From NCBI GenBank assembly GCA_947444195.1, contig CANEZL010000015.1:1-64000 (forward strand): a stretch of DNA of 64,000 nucleotides, in the 5' to 3' direction. The translations under genes and the position numbers were made by a program. Position 1 is the first letter of the stretch, and the number at the start of each line of letters is the position of its first letter. Below are positions 25,781-35,497 of the stretch, piece by piece. Source of the DNA: Methylobacteriaceae bacterium (GTDB lineage Bacteria; Pseudomonadota; Alphaproteobacteria; Rhizobiales; Beijerinckiaceae). Under the pieces are notes generated by a model. The model ran no database searches, had not been told where the DNA came from, and saw nothing but the letters and a program-made list of their open reading frames with translations.

Positions 25781-26119
25781 TCAATCCTCCTCGGGCGGAT
25801 CCTCGAACGCGGCGCCTTCCGTGTCCGGGGCGATGCGGAAGCGGTACTCGTCGATGGCGAGGAAGGCCCGGTGCACCGCTTGCGGATCGAGCCCGTCGCG
25901 CACCACGATGGTCTGGAAGTCGATGAACAGGCGGGCGATGCGCGCCTCCTCGGAGAGGGCGTGCAGGGCCGAGGAGCTGGCGCCCGCCCGCATCATGAAG
26001 CGCTTGGCCGCGTCCGCGCCGTCGGGATGGGGCAGGACCGCGATCTGGCCCGCCGTCTCGGGCCTGAGCTCCGCCCAGCGGACCGGCGTCCAGGCGATGA
26101 TGGCCTCGAGCTGCTTCAT
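25781..26119 (-). CDS. Hypothetical cytoplasmic protein
   Basis: 112 aa. Begins MKQLEAIIAWTPVRWAELRP and has a helical middle (FMMRAGASSSALHALSEEAR, ARLFIDFQTIVVRDGLDPQA) and an acidic tail (FEDPPEED). No recognised domain, signal or membrane segment. Codon use is like the neighbours, so it looks like a genuine native gene of unknown function. Confidence 0.6.
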   Translation of the reverse strand: MKQLEAIIAWTPVRWAELRPETAGQIAVLPHPDGADAAKRFMMRAGASSSALHALSEEARIARLFIDFQTIVVRDGLDPQAVHRAFLAIDEYRFRIAPDTEGAAFEDPPEED

Positions 26120-26286
26120 GACGGGGCTCCGCGAGAGCGCGATCGGTGCTGCGCGAGCGCGCGATGCTCCGCGAGCGCGCGATCGGTGGGGCTGGCTCCG
26201 CCTACAGGCTCGGCGCGGGGGCGTCGAGGCGGGCCGGCCCGGGGCTGCGGGGCGTCGATGCAGGGCGACATCGCGCTCAGAACAAA

Positions 26287-26332
26287 TACCTAGGACTAAT
26301 AAACTGAGACCATAAGCCTAGGAAATCAGGCA
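26287..26332. promoter_or_regulatory. AT-rich promoter region with paired CCTAGG sites before the OPT gene
   Basis: A short AT-rich block interrupts the GC-rich spacer. It contains ACCTAGGACTAATAAAC and, about 26 bp further, AAGCCTAGGA, two palindromic CCTAGG hexamers in a loosely symmetric arrangement. It lies about 190-230 bp upstream of the OPT transporter start, or closer if an upstream start is used. It could be an operator and promoter. No regulator can be named. Confidence 0.35.
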
Positions 26333-26515
26333 GGACCCGCGGCGATGCGCGCGCCGCGGGCCCGCGCCCGCCCCTTGCGGCGGGGCGGGCGGGATGCTCC
26401 CCTGCCCCGGCCGGTCGCGCCGCGCGCGTCCGCGGCCCCGCATTCTCGTTTCGACCTGCGCCGCCCGCCGGCGGGCTCCGCCCCGGCAGGCCGCGCTCCT
26501 GCCCGGAGGCGCTCA

Positions 26516-28513
26516 GTGGACCAGAGGACGCCGCCCGCCGATGCGGGCCGCCACGGGGATGCGGGTCGCCACGGGGTGGAGATCACGCCCCGCGGCCTCG
26601 TGCTCGGCGCGCTCATCACCGTCCTGTTCATGGCGGCCAACGTCTATCTCGGCCTGAAGACGGGGATGACCTTCTCCTCCTCGATCCCCGCCGCGATGCT
26701 GGCGATGGGGGCCCTGCGCCTCGCGGGGGGCTCCGGCATCCTCGAGAACAACATCGTGCAGACCCAGGCCTCGGCCGCGGGCACGCTCTGCAACGTCATC
26801 CTCGTCCTGCCGGGCCTCGTCCTCATCGGGCACTGGCACGGCTTCCCGTTCTGGCAGACGGCGGGGATCACCCTGATCGGCGGCCTCCTCGGCGTGGCCT
26901 TCTCGATTCCCCTGCGCCGCGCCCTCGTCATGGGGGCGGGCCTGCCCTACCCCGAGGGCGTCGCCGCCGCCGAGGTGCTGAAGGCCGGCACCGATCCCGG
27001 CCGGGCGGGCGAGCGGGGGCTCACGGTGCTGCTCGCCGGCGCCGCGGGCGCGGCCGCGGTCGGCTTCCTCACCGGGGGCCTGCGGGTGCTGGCCGAGGGG
27101 GTGCGCACGACCCTCAGCGCCGGGCCGGCGGTGTTCGGCCTCGGCTCCGGCTTCTCCCTGGCCCTCGTCGGCCTCGGCTACCTCGTGGGGATCGGCGCCT
27201 GCCTCGCCATCCTCACCGGAGTGGTGCTGGCCTGGGGCATCGCCGTGCCGGTGCTCACCGCGCTGGGCCACCACGCCGACCTCGCCCCGGCCGAGGCAGC
27301 GCAGGCGGTCTGGGAATCCCAGGTCCGCCTGATCGGGGCCGGGATCATCGCGGCGGGCAGCGTCTGGACGATCGGCACCCTGGTCCGGCCGATCCTCGGC
27401 GGGGTGCGGGCAGGGCTCGCCGCGGCCCGCGATGTCCGCAATACCCTGCCCCGCCAGGAGCGCGACCTGCCCCTGCCCCTCGTCGCCGGGGGCGCCCTGG
27501 CGCTCGCCCTGCCGCTGGCCTGGCTCGTCCACGCCTTCGCCGGCCCCCTGGCGGGGCCGGGCTTCGTCGCGGCCTGCGTCCTGTTCGTGATGGGGTTCGG
27601 CTTCCTGATGGCGGCGGCCTGCGGCTACCTCGCGGGCCTGCTCGGCTCCTCCACCAGCCCGATCTCGGGGATCGGCATCCTCACCGCCATGGCCGCCGCC
27701 CTGCTGCTGCCCGGGCTCCTCGGGCCGGAGGCGGGCCCGGAGGGGCGCCGCTTCGCGGTGGCCGCCGCCCTCCTCCTGGCCGCGGTGATCGTCACCACCG
27801 CCTCGATCGCCAACGACAACCTGCAGGACCTGAAGACCGGCCAGATCGTCGACGCGACGCCCTGGCGCCAGCAGGCGGTGCTCGTCCTCGGCGTCGCCGT
27901 GGGCGCCCTGGTGATCGCGCCGCTGATGGCGCTCCTCTACGAGGCCTACGGCTTCGTCGGCGCCCTGCCCCGGCCGGGCATGGTGCCCGCGGACGCGCTC
28001 GCCGTGCCCCAGGCCGCCCTGATCACGCAGATCGCCACCGGCATCGTGGCGAACAGCCTGCCCTGGTCCATGGTGCTGATCGGGCTCGGCCTCGGCGCCG
28101 TCCTCGTGGCGGCGGAGGCCTGGGCCGGGCGGCGGGGCCTGCGCTTCCCGGCGCTGACGGTCGGCATCGGCATGTACCTGCCCCTCAGCGTCGAGGTCAC
28201 GATCGCCCTGGGCGGCGTCCTCGGCTGGCTCGCCGGGCGGCGCCTCGCCCGGCACGGCGCCGGGCCGGAGGCGGTGGAGGCGGCGCGCCGCCGCGGGGTG
28301 CTGCTCGCCTCGGGGCTCCTCGTCGGCGAGAGCGGGATCGGCGTGCTGCTCGCCGCCGCCGACACGCTGGCCGGGCGCTCCGGCTCCCTGGCGCTCGCGG
28401 GCCTCGCGGGGGCGCCCGCCGCCTGGGCCGGGCTCCTCGTCTTCCTCTGCGGGCTCGCCGTGTTCTACCGCCTCGCCGCGCACCCGCCCGGCCGAGCCCG
28501 GGACCGCGCATGA
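26516..28513 (+). CDS. OPT family oligopeptide transporter
   Basis: 665-aa polytopic inner-membrane protein of the oligopeptide transporter (OPT/YSL) superfamily, which takes up peptides or metal chelates by proton symport. Hallmarks: ANVYLGLKTGMTFSSSIPAA (first conserved helix), GLPYPEGVAAAEVLKAG, LLGSSTSPISGIGILTAMAA and TASIANDNLQDLKTGQIVDA, the last being very typical of the bacterial OPT group. The GTG start at 26516 has GGAGG 7 nt upstream and gives a short cytoplasmic N-terminus. The frame is open to 26345, but that extension is Arg/Pro-rich and unlike the family. It is monocistronic. Confidence 0.9.
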   Translation: MDQRTPPADAGRHGDAGRHGVEITPRGLVLGALITVLFMAANVYLGLKTGMTFSSSIPAAMLAMGALRLAGGSGILENNIVQTQASAAGTLCNVILVLPGLVLIGHWHGFPFWQTAGITLIGGLLGVAFSIPLRRALVMGAGLPYPEGVAAAEVLKAGTDPGRAGERGLTVLLAGAAGAAAVGFLTGGLRVLAEGVRTTLSAGPAVFGLGSGFSLALVGLGYLVGIGACLAILTGVVLAWGIAVPVLTALGHHADLAPAEAAQAVWESQVRLIGAGIIAAGSVWTIGTLVRPILGGVRAGLAAARDVRNTLPRQERDLPLPLVAGGALALALPLAWLVHAFAGPLAGPGFVAACVLFVMGFGFLMAAACGYLAGLLGSSTSPISGIGILTAMAAALLLPGLLGPEAGPEGRRFAVAAALLLAAVIVTTASIANDNLQDLKTGQIVDATPWRQQAVLVLGVAVGALVIAPLMALLYEAYGFVGALPRPGMVPADALAVPQAALITQIATGIVANSLPWSMVLIGLGLGAVLVAAEAWAGRRGLRFPALTVGIGMYLPLSVEVTIALGGVLGWLAGRRLARHGAGPEAVEAARRRGVLLASGLLVGESGIGVLLAAADTLAGRSGSLALAGLAGAPAAWAGLLVFLCGLAVFYRLAAHPPGRARDRA

Positions 28514-28673
28514 TTTTGCATGGGTCCGCGTGATTTCGCGATTATTTCGTCAGATACATGCGCTCACAACATATCACTTCCGCGGCCGAGCTGGTTGTTG
28601 CGGTGCAGCATGCGGCGCATCTTCCGGGCAGCGCGGCGCGCATCCCCGCGCGCCATTCCCGAAAGAAGTCCCG

Positions 28674-28805
28674 ATGAGCGTCCTCGGCCTCGCCCTGCCC
28701 CGCCTCTCCGCCTCCGCGGAGGGCCCCGGCCTGTTCGCCCGCATGCTGCAGGCCTGGTGCGACCACGGCCAGCGCATGCTGGACCACGGCCTCGAGCCGT
28801 TCTGA
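28674..28805 (+). CDS. Short ORF encoding a 43-aa protein
   Basis: It starts MSVLGLALPRLSASAEGPGL and ends QRMLDHGLEPF, with a central amphipathic helix (FARMLQAWCDHGQRMLDH). GAAAGAAG lies 5-6 nt before ATG. It has its own AT-rich upstream region (28510-28600) and a strong terminator 37 bp after the stop. This independent promoter-ORF-terminator layout argues that it is real, or a small RNA locus. No family is recognised. Confidence 0.55.
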   Translation: MSVLGLALPRLSASAEGPGLFARMLQAWCDHGQRMLDHGLEPF

Positions 28806-28841
28806 CGCGGCGGCCTCCATCCGCATCACGATCCGGAAAGG

Positions 28842-28872
28842 GGGTCCGGCCGACGAGGCCGGGCCCTTTTTC
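28842..28872 (+). terminator. Rho-independent terminator
   Basis: Stem GGGTCCGGCC / GGCCGGGCCC (28842-28851 and 28857-28866, one G-T pair) with a GACGA loop, followed by TTTTTC. It ends the 43-aa ORF transcript and may also face the convergent glutamate dehydrogenase gene. Confidence 0.8.
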
Positions 28873-28882
28873 GTGTCCGGCT

Positions 28883-31800
28883 TCAGCCCCGGACGAGGTC
28901 GCCGAGCAGGCTCGCGGCCACCGTCGCCTTCGAGACGGTGAGCCCCGAGGCCGCGATGCCCTGGACCGCGTCGCGGATGCGCGCGAGCCCTGGCCCCCGC
29001 GCCCGCGTCCAGGCCTCGACCGCCTCGGGACCGGCGCCCACATCGTTCACCACCTCCGCCGTCAGTTGGCGGTGCGCCCGGGCGATGCCGGCCACGGCCC
29101 GCTCCAGGGCGACCCGGTCGAAGGTGTCGGCCACCGGCGCGCCGCGGGCCTGCGCGGCGAGGTCGCCGAGGCGGAAGGCGCGCTCCAGGGCGAAGTGGGT
29201 CGCGGCGATCTCGGGGACGGCGCGCCCGCTGGTCTCGGCCACCCGCACGATGTCGGGGGCGACGGTGAGCGCCCGCAGCGCGGCGAGCCGCCCCGCCGCC
29301 GCCGGGGCCAGGCCGAATCCGGCGAGCTCCGCGGTGCGCGCGGCGAGCTCGCTCCGCGCGCCCTCGTCCAGCACCTCGGGGAGGGCGGCGAGCAGCGCGC
29401 TCACCCCGTCGCGGTAGCGCGCCACCACCGGGCTGATCCCGCCCGAGAGGTCGATCTCGCGGATGAACCAGGTGATGCGGCCGGTGAGCAGGTCCTGCAC
29501 CTCGGCGTAGAGGTCGAGCTGGGCCTGTCCGCCGATCCGGCCGCCGAGCCCGTCGATGGCGAGGTTCAGTTCCATCAGGCCGAAGGCGTCGCGGGTCACC
29601 GCGTAGGCCTTGGCGATGGCGGCGGCGTCCGCCCCGGTCTCGTCGGCGAGCCGGGTGACGAGGGAGGGCCCGCCCCGGTTGACGATGATGTTCGAGAGCG
29701 CGGTGGCGATGATCTCCCGGCGCAGGCGGTGCCCCTTCACCGCGTCGGGGAAGCGCTCGCGGAGCGCGTCCGGGAAGTAGCGCTGCAATTCCCGCTCGAA
29801 ATAGGGGTCGTTCGGGACCGGGCTGTCCAGCAGCGCGTCGTAGAGGGAGAGCTTGGCGTAGGCGAGCAGCACCGCGTATTCCGGCCGGGTCAGGCCCTCG
29901 CCGCGCCGCGCCCGCTCGGCGAGCACGGCGTCGTCGGGCAGGAACTCGACCCCCCGGTCGAGGCGCCCCTCCGCCTCCAGTACCTGCATGGTGCGGGTGG
30001 AGAACGCGGTCTCGCCGGGGCCGCGCTTGAGGGCGAGCGACAGGGCGAGCGTCTGCAGCTCGTTGTTGCGCAGCACGAGGCGCGCCACCGCGTCGGTCAT
30101 CGCGGCGAGCAGCGCGTTGCGGTCGGCCTCGCCGAGGCGCCCGTCGCGCTCAGGGATCATCAGGGCGATCTTGATGTTCACCTCGACGTCGGAGGTGTTG
30201 ACGCCGGCCGAGTTGTCGATGGCGTCGGTGTTGAGCCGCACGCCCGCCCGGGCCGCCTCGATGCGCCCGGCTTGCGTCAGGCCGAGATTGGCCCCCTCGC
30301 CGATCACCTTGGCGCGCAGGTCCGCGCCGGTGATGCGCACGGCGTCGTTCGCCCGGTCGCCGGCATCCGCATCCGTCTCGCTGCCGGCGCGGATATAGGT
30401 GCCGATGCCGCCGAACCAGAGCAGGTCGACGGGGGCCTTCAGGATCGCCTGCATCACCTCGGCGGGCGCGGCCTCGGCCCGGTCGAAGCCGAGCGCCGCC
30501 CGGATCTCGGGGGAGAGCGGGATGGATTTCAGGCTGCGGGAGAAGACGCCGCCGCCCGCCGAGATCAGGCCCCGGTCGTAATCGGCCCAGGAGGAGCGGC
30601 CGAGATCGAACAGGCGGCGGCGCTCGGCGTAGCTCGCGGCCGGGTCGGGGGCGGGGTCGAGGAAGATGTCGCGGTGGTCGAAGGCGGCCACCAGCTTCAG
30701 GCTCTCCGAGAGCAGCATGCCGTTGCCGAACACGTCCCCCGACATGTCGCCGACGCCCGCCACGGTGACGGGGTCCGCCTGCACGTCGACATCCATCTCC
30801 TGGAAGTGGCGCCGCACCGCCTCCCAGGCGCCGCGGGCCGTGATGCCCATGCCCTTGTGGTCGTAGCCCTGGCTGCCGCCCGACGCGAAGGCGTCGCCGA
30901 GCCAGTGGCCCTTGTCGAGGGAGAGCGCGTTGGCGATGTCCGAGAAGGTGGCGGTGCCCTTGTCGGCGGCCACCACGAGATAGGCGTCGTCGGTGTCGTG
31001 GCGCACCGTGCGCTCGGGGGGCACGATCTGCCCGTCCACGATGTTGTCGGTGAGGTCGAGGAGCGAGCGGATGAAGACGCGGTAGCTCTCCGTCCCCTCG
31101 GCGAGCCAGGCCTGGCGGTCGGAGGCCGGGGGCAGGCGCTTGGGGAAGAAGCCGCCCTTGGCGCCCACCGGCACGATCACCGCGTTCTTGACCTGCTGCG
31201 CCTTCACGAGGCCGAGGATCTCGGTGCGGAAATCCTCCGGCCGGTCGGACCAGCGGAGCCCACCGCGCGCCACGTATCCGTAGCGCAGATGCACGCCCTC
31301 GACGCGGGGGGCGTAGACGAAGATCTCGAAGAAGGGCCGGGGCAGCGGCATGTTCGCCACCGCGGCGCAGGCGAACTTGAACGCGATCGTCTCGCGCGGA
31401 GCGCCGCCGGGGGCGGTCTGGTAGAAGTTCGTGCGGATCGCCGCCTCGACGAGGTTGACGAAGCGGCGCAGGATCCGGTCCTCGTCGAGGCTCGTCACCG
31501 CGGAGAGCTGCGCCTCGAGATCCGCGCGCATGGCGGCCTGCGCCGCCGCCCGGTCGCCCTCGGCCGCCGGGTCGAAGCGGGCCCGGAACAGGGCGACGAC
31601 CCCGCGGGCGATCGCGGGATGGCGGCTGAGGGTGGCCGCGAGGTAGTCCTGCCCGTAGCGCACGCGCAGCTGGCGCAGGTAGCGCCCGAGGGCGCGCAGC
31701 AGCGCCGCCTCGCGCCAGGGCAGGGCCGCCTCCAGGACGAGCCGGTTGTAGCCGTCGGATTCGGCCGCCCCCGAGCCCAGGGCGATCAGGGCCTCCTCCA

Positions 31801-33706
31801 GGGGCCGTTCCAGGCTCGCCAAGTCGATCTCGGCGCCGGTGGCCCGCTCCAGGAGCATGTCGTGCAGCCAGACCCGCGTCCCGTCCGCGCCGGCGACGCG
31901 GTAGGTGCGCTCGTTGATGACCCGGAAGCCCATGTTCTCCAGCGCCGGCACCCGGTCGGAGAGGGGCAGCGCCCCCCCGCGGGAGAACACCTTGAGGCGC
32001 ACCTGCGCCCCCGGGTCGCCGTCGCGGCGGACGAGGTCGGCCGCGCGCGGATTGTCGGCCCCGAGCCGCTCCAGGGTGGCGATGTCGGCCACCGCCACCT
32101 CGGGGGAGAAGTTCTCGCGGTAGGAGGCGGAGAAGGCCTCGGCGTAGCGGGCGTAGAGGCGCCGGCCCTCGGGCCCGTCGCGGACCTCGCCGAGGGCCGC
32201 GCGCAGGGCATCGCCCCAGGTCCGCACCAGGGCGGCGACGCCCGCCTCCAGCGCCTTCGGGTCGCGCTCGGGGGCGCCCGCCTCGGTGAAGCCGATGATG
32301 ATGTGGAGCCGCGCCAGCGGCCCCTCCGGCATGTCGGCGTAGCTCGCCGAGAGGCGCCCGCCGTATTCCGCGGCGAGGTAGGTGCCGATCCGCGCCCGGA
32401 CGGCGGTGTCGTAGCGGTCCTTCGGCACGTAGACGAGGAGCGAGACGAAGCGGCCGAAGCGGTCGACCCGCGAGAGCACGCGCACCCGCGGGCGGTCGGC
32501 GAGGTCGGTGATGGCGAGCGCGAAGCGGGTGAGCCGCTCCACGTCGATCTGGAAGAGGTCGTCGCGGGGATAGGTCTCCAGCACGGCGACGAGGCTGCGG
32601 CCCGCATGGCTCGTGGGGTCGAGCCCGGCGCGCGCGGCCACCGCGGCCACCTTGCGGCGCAGCACCGGCACCTCGCGGGCGAGCGCCGTGTAGGCCGAGG
32701 CCGTGAACAGGCCCACCACCCGCACCTCGCCCGCGAGCCGCCCGTCGGCGCCGAACAGCTTGAGGCCGACATAGTCGAGATGGGCGGCGCGGTGGACGCG
32801 GGACTTCACGCTGGCCTTGGTGATGATGAGGGCCTGCGGCTCCTCCAGGAAGGCGCGGATCTCCGGGGTCGTGTCCACGAGGTTGCGCCCGCGCCGCAGC
32901 ACGGCGAGGCCGGGATCGCGCAGGAGGCCGAGGCTCGCGCTGGGCTCGCCCCCCGCGAGGTCCTGCTCGCGCAGGCCGAGCACCGTGAAGTGCCCGTCGA
33001 GGAGCCAGACCAGGAAGGCGCGCGCCTCCGCGATCTCGTCCGCGGGCAGGGGCGTCGGGCCCTCCCCGTAGGCGGCGGCGAAGCCGGCGAGCCGCTCCAG
33101 CATGGCGGCGCTGTCCGCGTCCGTCAGGGCGACGTCGCGGAACACCGCCTCCAGCCCCTCCGCGAGGCGGTCCCGCGCCTCGCCCGCGTCCAGGCGGTCG
33201 AGATGGAGGTGGATCAGGCTCTCGCGGGCGAGCGCCCCTTGAGCCTCGGCGGTGGTCTCGCCGACGACGCGGCCGAGCGCCCCGGCCCCGTCGCGCTCGA
33301 CCCCGAGGATCGGGTGGGCGACCAGCAGGGGGGCGAGCCCCTGGCCCGTCAGTTCGGCGAGGCAGGAATCGAGCAGGAAGGGCCGGTTGTCGTTGACGAT
33401 CTCGACCACGGTGAGGTCGCGCGCCCGGCCCTCGCGGGTCACGGTGACGTCGCGGATGCTGATATGGGCCGGGTCGCCCGGCCGGCGCGGGCCGGCGAGA
33501 TGCGCCCTGGCCTGGAGCGCCAGCTCGGCCAGCGCCTCGGCCGGATAGGGCGCGAGATCCTCCGGCGGCACCCGCCCGAACAGGTCCCGGACGAAGCCGC
33601 CGGGCCCCCCCGCCCCGGAAACCCGCTCCACGGCCGCGTCGATCAGGTCCGAGCGCGCGGTCTTAGCCTCGGCGCTCGCCAGCGCGGTGGCGGTTTCCAG
33701 GGGCAT
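28883..33706 (-). CDS. gdhB: NAD-specific glutamate dehydrogenase, large (180-kDa) type
   Basis: About 1607-aa enzyme that oxidatively deaminates glutamate to 2-oxoglutarate and ammonium with NAD. The length fits the L-180 class (Streptomyces, Pseudomonas, Caulobacter), which has long N-terminal ACT-like regulatory regions (about 1-680) before the catalytic core. In the core (about 760-1250) I see HLRYGYVARGGLRWSDRPED, NAVIVPVGAKGGFFPKRLPP with the catalytic-type Lys, GVGDMSGDVFGNGMLLS (dinucleotide fold), and EGANLGLTQAGRIEAARAGV followed by LNTDAIDNSAGVNTSDVEVN. The start at 33706 has GGGAGAG at 7 nt, and an upstream in-frame codon at 33733 is less likely. Single gene. The symbol follows common usage for this class. 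Confidence 0.95.
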   Translation of the reverse strand: MPLETATALASAEAKTARSDLIDAAVERVSGAGGPGGFVRDLFGRVPPEDLAPYPAEALAELALQARAHLAGPRRPGDPAHISIRDVTVTREGRARDLTVVEIVNDNRPFLLDSCLAELTGQGLAPLLVAHPILGVERDGAGALGRVVGETTAEAQGALARESLIHLHLDRLDAGEARDRLAEGLEAVFRDVALTDADSAAMLERLAGFAAAYGEGPTPLPADEIAEARAFLVWLLDGHFTVLGLREQDLAGGEPSASLGLLRDPGLAVLRRGRNLVDTTPEIRAFLEEPQALIITKASVKSRVHRAAHLDYVGLKLFGADGRLAGEVRVVGLFTASAYTALAREVPVLRRKVAAVAARAGLDPTSHAGRSLVAVLETYPRDDLFQIDVERLTRFALAITDLADRPRVRVLSRVDRFGRFVSLLVYVPKDRYDTAVRARIGTYLAAEYGGRLSASYADMPEGPLARLHIIIGFTEAGAPERDPKALEAGVAALVRTWGDALRAALGEVRDGPEGRRLYARYAEAFSASYRENFSPEVAVADIATLERLGADNPRAADLVRRDGDPGAQVRLKVFSRGGALPLSDRVPALENMGFRVINERTYRVAGADGTRVWLHDMLLERATGAEIDLASLERPLEEALIALGSGAAESDGYNRLVLEAALPWREAALLRALGRYLRQLRVRYGQDYLAATLSRHPAIARGVVALFRARFDPAAEGDRAAAQAAMRADLEAQLSAVTSLDEDRILRRFVNLVEAAIRTNFYQTAPGGAPRETIAFKFACAAVANMPLPRPFFEIFVYAPRVEGVHLRYGYVARGGLRWSDRPEDFRTEILGLVKAQQVKNAVIVPVGAKGGFFPKRLPPASDRQAWLAEGTESYRVFIRSLLDLTDNIVDGQIVPPERTVRHDTDDAYLVVAADKGTATFSDIANALSLDKGHWLGDAFASGGSQGYDHKGMGITARGAWEAVRRHFQEMDVDVQADPVTVAGVGDMSGDVFGNGMLLSESLKLVAAFDHRDIFLDPAPDPAASYAERRRLFDLGRSSWADYDRGLISAGGGVFSRSLKSIPLSPEIRAALGFDRAEAAPAEVMQAILKAPVDLLWFGGIGTYIRAGSETDADAGDRANDAVRITGADLRAKVIGEGANLGLTQAGRIEAARAGVRLNTDAIDNSAGVNTSDVEVNIKIALMIPERDGRLGEADRNALLAAMTDAVARLVLRNNELQTLALSLALKRGPGETAFSTRTMQVLEAEGRLDRGVEFLPDDAVLAERARRGEGLTRPEYAVLLAYAKLSLYDALLDSPVPNDPYFERELQRYFPDALRERFPDAVKGHRLRREIIATALSNIIVNRGGPSLVTRLADETGADAAAIAKAYAVTRDAFGLMELNLAIDGLGGRIGGQAQLDLYAEVQDLLTGRITWFIREIDLSGGISPVVARYRDGVSALLAALPEVLDEGARSELAARTAELAGFGLAPAAAGRLAALRALTVAPDIVRVAETSGRAVPEIAATHFALERAFRLGDLAAQARGAPVADTFDRVALERAVAGIARAHRQLTAEVVNDVGAGPEAVEAWTRARGPGLARIRDAVQGIAASGLTVSKATVAASLLGDLVRG

Positions 33707-33922
33707 CGTGTCTCTCCCGAATCGGGACGGCAAACGTGGCCTCAGATAGTGTCGGCCCTCGACGCTTCGATGAAGCCCGGTGACAGAGGCGGCGGTTTCA
33801 GGAAGCCGAGTCTACCGGGCAGAGACTGGGGAGGCCGGGGCGGAACGGCCGCGCCGGATGCCGGGTTGAGGTCCGGATCGGCCCCAGCGCCGCATCCCAG
33901 GATGCCAACGACCGGAACCGAT

Positions 33923-35002
33923 ATGCCCGATCCCGTCCGCTACAGCCCCGACCTCGAGCGCCCGACGCCCGACGAGGCCGAGGTCCAGGCCGGGATGATC
34001 GCTCAGTTCGAGAAGATCCAGGGCATCACCCTGAAGGATTACGGTCGCGCGGTGCGCGGCGTCCACGCCAAGGCCCACGGCCTGCTCACCGGCCGCCTGA
34101 CCGTGCTGCCGGGCCTTCCCCCGGCGCTCGCCCAGGGCCTGTGCGCGGCGCCCGGCAGCTACGACGCGGTGCTGCGCTTCTCCACCAATCCCGGCGACAT
34201 CCTCGACGACAGCGTCTCGACGCCCCGCGGGCTCGCCCTCAAGATCCTCGGTGTCGCGGGCGCGCGCCTGGAGGATGCGACGGACGCGACCACCCAGGAT
34301 TTCGTGATGGCCAACGCCCCAGCCTTCACCGCGCCGGACGGCAAGGCCTTCCTGAAGAGCCTGAAGCTGCTCGCCGCCACAACCGACACGCCGCAGGTGT
34401 TCAAGAAGGCGTTCTCCGGGCTCCTGCGCGGGGTCGAGGCGGCGCTGGAGGCGGTGGGCACCAAGAGCCCGACCGTGATCAGCCTCGGGGGGCATCCCGA
34501 GACGCATATCCTCGGCGAGACCTTCTACAGTCAGGTGCCCCTGCGCTGGGGCGACTACGTGGCGAAGATCGCCGTCGCGCCGGTCGCGCCGGATCTGACC
34601 GCGCTCACGGGCGCGAGCCTCGACGTCAACGGCCGCCCGGACGGCCTGCGCGAGGCGGTCTCGGCCTTCTTCGAGACCCGCGGCGGCATCTGGGACTTGC
34701 GGGTGCAGCTCCTCACCGACCCCGCGACCATGCCGGTGGAGGACGCCTCGGTGCCCTGGCCCGAGACGGAGAGCCCCTACGTCGCCGTCGCCCGCATCGA
34801 GGTCCCGCCCCAGGCGAGCTGGGACGCGGAGAAAGTGCGGAGTCTCGACGAGGGGCTCGCCTTCAACCCCTGGCACGGGCTCGCCGCGCACCGGCCGCTC
34901 GGTTCCATCATGCGGGCGCGCCGCGCCGTCTATCCCCGCTCGGCCGGCTTCCGGGCCGCGCAGAACGGCTGCCCGATCCACGAGCCGCGGCGCCTGCCCT
35001 GA
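33923..35002 (+). CDS. Catalase-family (SrpA-like) heme protein
   Basis: 359-aa protein of the minimal catalase-related peroxidase group. Seen: RAVRGVHAKAHGLLTGRLTV with the distal His (about residue 50), DAVLRFSTNPGDILDD, TQDFVMANAPAFTAPDG and a C-terminal MRARRAVYPRSAGFR with the proximal Arg-x-x-x-Tyr heme ligand pattern. No signal peptide is obvious, so it is probably cytoplasmic. It should decompose peroxides. Two starts are possible, 33902 and 33923; I chose the one giving the usual short N-terminus. The same reading frame stays open far upstream to 28520 across the glutamate dehydrogenase gene, but that is antisense shadow. Confidence 0.88.
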   Translation: MPDPVRYSPDLERPTPDEAEVQAGMIAQFEKIQGITLKDYGRAVRGVHAKAHGLLTGRLTVLPGLPPALAQGLCAAPGSYDAVLRFSTNPGDILDDSVSTPRGLALKILGVAGARLEDATDATTQDFVMANAPAFTAPDGKAFLKSLKLLAATTDTPQVFKKAFSGLLRGVEAALEAVGTKSPTVISLGGHPETHILGETFYSQVPLRWGDYVAKIAVAPVAPDLTALTGASLDVNGRPDGLREAVSAFFETRGGIWDLRVQLLTDPATMPVEDASVPWPETESPYVAVARIEVPPQASWDAEKVRSLDEGLAFNPWHGLAAHRPLGSIMRARRAVYPRSAGFRAAQNGCPIHEPRRLP

Positions 35003-35107
35003 GGCGGGCCCGCCGGTTTCCCGGAAGCGGGCGTACAAGACATCGGCACCCGCCGCTCGCGGCCGGCGGAGGTGCCTTCCATCCATGGCCGCAGGAAAGC
35101 CCTCCGC

Positions 35108-35497
35108 GTGATCTATCCGACGACCACGGCGTTCTTCGCCGGCTTGTTCGCCCTCCTCTATCTCGGGCTCGCCGGCTGGGTGGTGGCCGGGCGCGTGTCC
35201 GGCGGCGTTCTCATCGGCAACGGCGACGACGCGCTCGCCCGGCGGGTGCGGTCCCACGCCAATTTCGGCGAGTTCGTCCCCTTCGCCCTGCTGCTGATCG
35301 CCCTCCTCGAGGCGGGCGGGGGCGGCCACGGCCTCGTCACGGGCCTGCTCGTCGTGCTCCTCGTGGCGCGCCTGCTCCATCCGGTGGGCATGCTCGCGCC
35401 CGCCAACTCACCCCAGCAATTCGCCTGCCGGGGCGGCGGCATCCTCGCGACCTTCGGCGTGATGGCGGTGGCGGCGATCGCCCTGCTGCTGCGCTGA
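35108..35497 (+). CDS. MAPEG-family membrane protein
   Basis: About 129 aa with four hydrophobic segments: TTTAFFAGLFALLYLGLAGW, FVPFALLLIALLEAG, LVTGLLVVLLVARLLHPVGM and GGILATFGVMAVAAIALLL. The block RVRSHANFGEFVPFALLLIA with Arg-x-x-x-Asn-x-x-E is the MAPEG signature (glutathione transferase and eicosanoid-type). Substrate unknown. A GTG start at 35108, with AGGAAAG about 10 nt upstream, is preferred; an in-frame GTG at 35072 would add 12 residues. Confidence 0.82.
   Translation: MIYPTTTAFFAGLFALLYLGLAGWVVAGRVSGGVLIGNGDDALARRVRSHANFGEFVPFALLLIALLEAGGGGHGLVTGLLVVLLVARLLHPVGMLAPANSPQQFACRGGGILATFGVMAVAAIALLLR

Noticed and set aside
28520..33900. + strand frame running into the catalase-like gene
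   Set aside because: It overlaps the glutamate dehydrogenase gene on the opposite strand and has no ribosome binding site or domain; only the part from 33923 is coding.
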